64,000 bases of DNA, taken from the NCBI GenBank assembly GCA_902728285.1, contig CACVBU010000051.1, positions 62,001 to 126,000 of the forward strand. The letters are read 5' to 3'. This document shows positions 60,787 through 64,000 of this stretch, piece by piece (within the stretch, counting starts at the first letter, position 1; every line of letters begins with the position of its first letter). The notes beneath the pieces are model-generated. The model ran no database searches. It saw only the letters and a list, made by a program, of their open reading frames with translations, and had not been told where the DNA came from. The translations under genes and the position numbers were made by a program. The stretch comes from Clytia hemisphaerica (lineage: Eukaryota; Cnidaria; Hydrozoa; Leptothecata; Clytiidae).

Positions 60787-62060
60787 ATGCAGCCAGCAAA
60801 AAACAGCAACCCGGTAACTTGGCTGATTTATAAAGCAGCTAGCAACCTGAGAGAAAAGTCCACACTCTTTAGCGATCTTTGTCTTCTTAAGGGTATTGAA
60901 AAATATAGGGCAGTCAATATCACTGACGATCTGACACCCGATGAAAGAAAACAATCAAAAAAACTTTCGAACCAAGTTAAAGAACGTAAAGCAAATAATA
61001 ACTCCGAAAATGAAAAATAGAGTGCGGGGAAATTCGAAAACGGATTCTTCCTCATCCAGATCAAAACGAAACCCCAAACAGAGAATGCAACCAAGAAAGT
61101 TGTGTTTAAAAATATCACCTAAACACAAAAAATAAAATAAAAATTAATCAAAAAAGTCTGAATCAAGTCCCTCACCATGATCTAACAATAAATGGTATCA
61201 GGTTTTATTACTGCAACGCTGATATTATAACATCAGGCAAAAAGAAAAAATTTATACGAAACGTAGAGAAACAACAACCACACATTGTTGCCATATGTAA
61301 AGTAAAACCAAAACATGGAAAACTAAGAGAACTTCGCAAGTACAAATTCAAAGATTATAAAGTTGTCTGTCATACGAATATGGATACCAACATTGGCCGT
61401 GGAATTATCATTCTTGCCCACACATCAGTTCAGTAGTTGATTGTAAATGTGACCAAATCAATGAATCCAGTCAACTTTATTGAAGCTTGTATCATAGAAA
61501 TTCGCCTAAGTGGTAATGATTTAATGATTTTTGCATGCATGTACAGCAGCCCCAACAGCAGTAACACGTCGAATGAAAACAACATCAGCTCAACCAATGA
61601 ACCATCTTTGGTTGATCTCATTCTAACAGGAGAAGGCAACCAAGCACAAAACCTAGAATATCTCAGTCCGTTGGGTAAAAGCGATCACAGTTCCCTGACC
61701 TTTAGCATAAAGTGCAATGCATATGTTAAATCTAAATCTGAAAGGTACAGTTATGATAATGCTGATTTTGAAGCAATGAAGCACGATTGAAACAGGTGAC
61801 CGGCAAACGATTTTTCTAGTTGGAGCTAATGACAAATCAGTCGAGGAACTATCTTGAACTATGGCAAGTTTTCAAGAAAAAAGTAAACGAATTGCAAAAC
61901 CGTTTCATCCCTCTCAAAACGATTGGAGGCGAAATTTGGAGAAACAGAGGAAGAATACCTATTCCAAAAGATCTCAATTGAAATAGCAAAGAAATAGCGC
62001 CCACATAGAAAATGGATGAAATCATCACCTCGAGAGATTTAGGATATTTCTTACTTAGCA
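60787..62060 (+). pseudogene. Decayed CR1-like LINE fragment
   Basis: Order matches the element at 27014-31090: LKGIEKYRAVNITDDLTPDE (ORF1 end), YYCNADI... and ICKVKPKHGKLREL (endonuclease), IEIRLSGNDLMIFACMYSSP, PSLVDLILTGEGNQ, GKSDHSSLTFS (SDH motif kept), DNADFEAMKHD, then a stop and ELWQVFKKKVNELQNRF with frameshifts. It lacks the segment between about SENN and PSLVD and everything after about 62060. Similarity is about 60-70 percent by eye. Confidence 0.75.
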
Positions 62061-63042
62061 AGAAAGCTTTTGGTTAAGTGAGTGAAGTCACGATCAAAAC
62101 AAGCTAGTAAGACAAGCTAGTGTTTCTCCTGCGCGGGGAGGGGATTTCCTTCGTAGAGACTTTAGTGAGAAGAGAGTGAACTTTGTACCTTCTGTTCTGT
62201 TTTCTAAACAAACGAGTAACTAAACAATTTCCCCAAACTCGCTATTATTTTACGCGGGAAAGCTGTATCATAAAAAAATTATTTTACCGTCCCGGTATTT
62301 TCCATCCATGCAAACATACAGGTCTAAAATGAGTATTTCATTTGCAATAAAAATTGAAAATAGCGAGTATACTAGTGCTTAAAATTTTAAAACTACATTG
62401 AAATGAAATCAATGTCATTTGATGTTCCTCTCACATATAAAGGCTATACACCAAATGAGAAAACGAGTCGTACAAGTGCGCTAGATATCGTCGTCAATTG
62501 AGACATGCGAAATGTTAATAAGAGCGCTTAAGAGAAGAAGGATGTGAAAAATTATGAAATGGAAAAATGAATCATGACCTCGTGCTATCTGTGCGGTTTG
62601 GCTTTTGCTGTCGATGATGCTGGAAGAAAACTTAAGTCGGTAAAAAGTTTCTCTCTATTTAAATCGAGAAGCAGATAGGTTGAAAAATATTGGTACTAGT
62701 GTATATGTATAAGAATTGCGAAGCGATCCAGGCAAGTCACTCGATTTGCAAGTTGCAAGCAAAATATTTAGGGTCACACACTAGAAATTGCAAGTTAAAA
62801 TTTACTTCTACGGATTTGAGGAAAATTATATGATTTTTTTCATGAATCGTTGTGAAAAGTTCAATAATCATTTGTCCGCCCTGAGCCTTGAGTATTTTTA
62901 TTTCTTAGTTTTTGTTTTATAGACTCGTTTTACTTCCGGTTTCGAACTCCTTGCGTTCAAAATCGAACTTTCGAATCTTTCTAATTTTAAATTTCGAACC
63001 TTCGAATAAAAATAACATTTGAAAACTTTTTTCCTAACATAA
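62061..63042. other. Intergenic, no gene recognised
   Basis: AT-rich with stops in all frames; no repeat border seen. Confidence 0.35.
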
Positions 63043-63207
63043 ACACCTCTGTGTTATAGACCCGCTGGAAAACGTAGCAAAAATTTCGTCCCGGAAGGGA
63101 AAATACCTCTCTAGCCTCTTCAAAAAGTCTTCCTTGCAAAGAGCGCAGAGAATCAAAAAAGTTAAACAAACTTTAAACATCACTCGGTTTATTGAGTCAG
63201 GGATGTG
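63043..63207. mobile_element. Decayed ACACCCC-type MITE, 165 bp
   Basis: Left ACACCTCTGTGTTATAGACC, right inverted CACATCCCTGACTCAATAAAC. The first interior part (GCTGGAAAACGTAGC, CGTCCCGG) resembles the MITEs at 18711-19326. Probably an internally deleted copy. Confidence 0.5.
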
Positions 63208-63673
63208 AAATACAGAGGATTTCAAGACTAGGATTTAATAGAAATAAGTTGACTTATGTAGTTTCAAAATTCAATAACCATATTAATTAGGAATATTGTA
63301 TCATTGCATCGTAAATTCTGAAAAATTTAACAAAGTTCTAAAATTATATCTAAACTATTAGCGCTGTTAAATCCTGAGATAGAAATAAAGAAAAACCAGA
63401 TAAAAAAAACTGAGATATAGAAAGTATTCTTCAACGATTCTACTATAAAGTAAAACCTCTAAATTTTAGTTGGCTGTGATTTTTTTCAAAGTTAGGAGAC
63501 TCTTATCTTAAGTTTGCTGGAGGCATAGTATTTGGCAGTCTTTCACCCTCTTACTTGAGTTGTTGACAAACAGGAGCAAACTCTTCACATAAAAAGTAAA
63601 AAATATGTGACTTTTTTCTCGGCTGTAGCACATGAATTTAAAACAGTTAAAATACATCCATAAACATAATGTC
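63208..63673. other. Intergenic or LINE 5' region
   Basis: AT-rich; may be the 5' UTR of the LINE ORF1 that starts at 63674. Nothing else seen. Confidence 0.3.
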
Positions 63674-64000
63674 ATGTTTCGTCGTTGTATTTCGACATTT
63701 TACAAGTTACCATTAATTAAGTGCTCGCAACTCCCTGCGTACCAAGTGCAAGCTCATCTAAATAGCCAGAGAAATAAAACAACTCGCTCCACAGCAAAGT
63801 CTACTTTCATCTGTTTCAACTGTGTGGAAGTATCCAAAGATATAGTCTTACTATGCCAGGGAAAAGAAGAAGAACTGAAGAAATCTATTGAACAGAAAGA
63901 TAAAGAGTTAAATCATTGGAAAGTTAAATATAACACACAAAGAACAAACAAAGTCGAAGAACACACCGTCAAAGCTCTTGACAGGAAGATTCAAGAGCAA
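63674..64000 (+). CDS. CR1-like ORF1 start, running off the window
   Basis: Open from an ATG at 63674 to the last base (109 codons, no stop). KCSQLPAYQ and FICFNCV align with SCSELPPYY and FICVNCV of the zinc finger in the ORF1 at 29912-31090, followed by a K/E-rich coiled coil (KEEELKKSIEQKDKELNHWK). The first cysteine pair of the finger is not evident, so the N-terminus is diverged or truncated. A second, separate CR1-type element probably continues to the right. Confidence 0.65.
   Translation, partial: MFRRCISTFYKLPLIKCSQLPAYQVQAHLNSQRNKTTRSTAKSTFICFNCVEVSKDIVLLCQGKEEELKKSIEQKDKELNHWKVKYNTQRTNKVEEHTVKALDRKIQEQ

Noticed and set aside
1-64000. tRNA, rRNA or other structured RNA genes
   Set aside because: No cloverleaf or conserved rRNA segment was recognised on reading either strand; a covariance search would be needed to exclude them.

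Overview
The window is eukaryotic nuclear DNA, most likely from an invertebrate animal. It is AT-rich, has no operons or ribosome-binding sites, shows small exons with GT/AG borders, and is packed with metazoan-type retroelements (a CR1-like LINE, an RTE-like LINE, Penelope-like elements, a gag-only LTR element) and short inverted-repeat transposons. The mix would fit a cnidarian or another aquatic invertebrate, but the species cannot be named from the sequence.

Region 1 (1-12358) holds the best candidate host gene, on the + strand and 5' incomplete. A chain of short, acidic exons (516-572, 1120-1191, possibly 1925-1957, 2929-2989, 7441-7508, 8095-8134, 8936-8979, 10111-10168) keeps reading phase across every proposed junction. 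It runs into a 2-kb terminal exon (about 10317-12358) encoding 17-residue repeats, a tyrosine-recombinase domain that keeps most of its catalytic set, an acidic linker and a basic C-terminal region. Most of its longer introns carry a transposon: a foldback element, a G-rich-ended MITE, an inverted Penelope-like dimer with a 14-bp target duplication, a 321-bp MITE and a TTAA-flanked piggyBac-like MITE.

Region 2 (12359-22330) has no confident gene. It contains a 728-bp foldback, three unrelated tandem arrays with near-nucleosomal periods (147 bp, about 149 bp, about 155 bp), several MITEs, and one candidate terminal exon (19381-19570).

Region 3 (about 22330-31130) is a CR1-like LINE on the minus strand: ORF1 with a PHD-like zinc finger, endonuclease, reverse transcriptase. 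A young 4.6-kb LTR element with two 801-bp LTRs that look identical by eye lies in its 3' end. The LTR element encodes only Gag. The LINE has lost the SDH motif of its endonuclease through a small deletion.

Region 4 (31130-58400) is non-coding apart from retroelements. A 2.2-kb repeat family recurs at 33 kb, 41-43.6 kb, 44.5-46.1 kb and 53.3-58.4 kb, partly as a 2,475-bp tandem duplication. One unit is split by 6.4 kb carrying an RTE-like LINE, broken by a 1-kb internal tandem duplication, and an endonuclease-less Penelope-like RT. hAT-like and Mutator-like MITEs with perfect target duplications sit here.

Region 5 (58400-64000) has a CACTG-ended palindromic MITE, a candidate 168-nt exon, decayed Penelope-like and CR1-like fragments, and the start of another CR1-type ORF1 running off the window end.

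Apart from the spliced recombinase gene and a few orphan exon candidates, the coding capacity seen here is selfish. Nested insertions and target duplications give a relative order of events.
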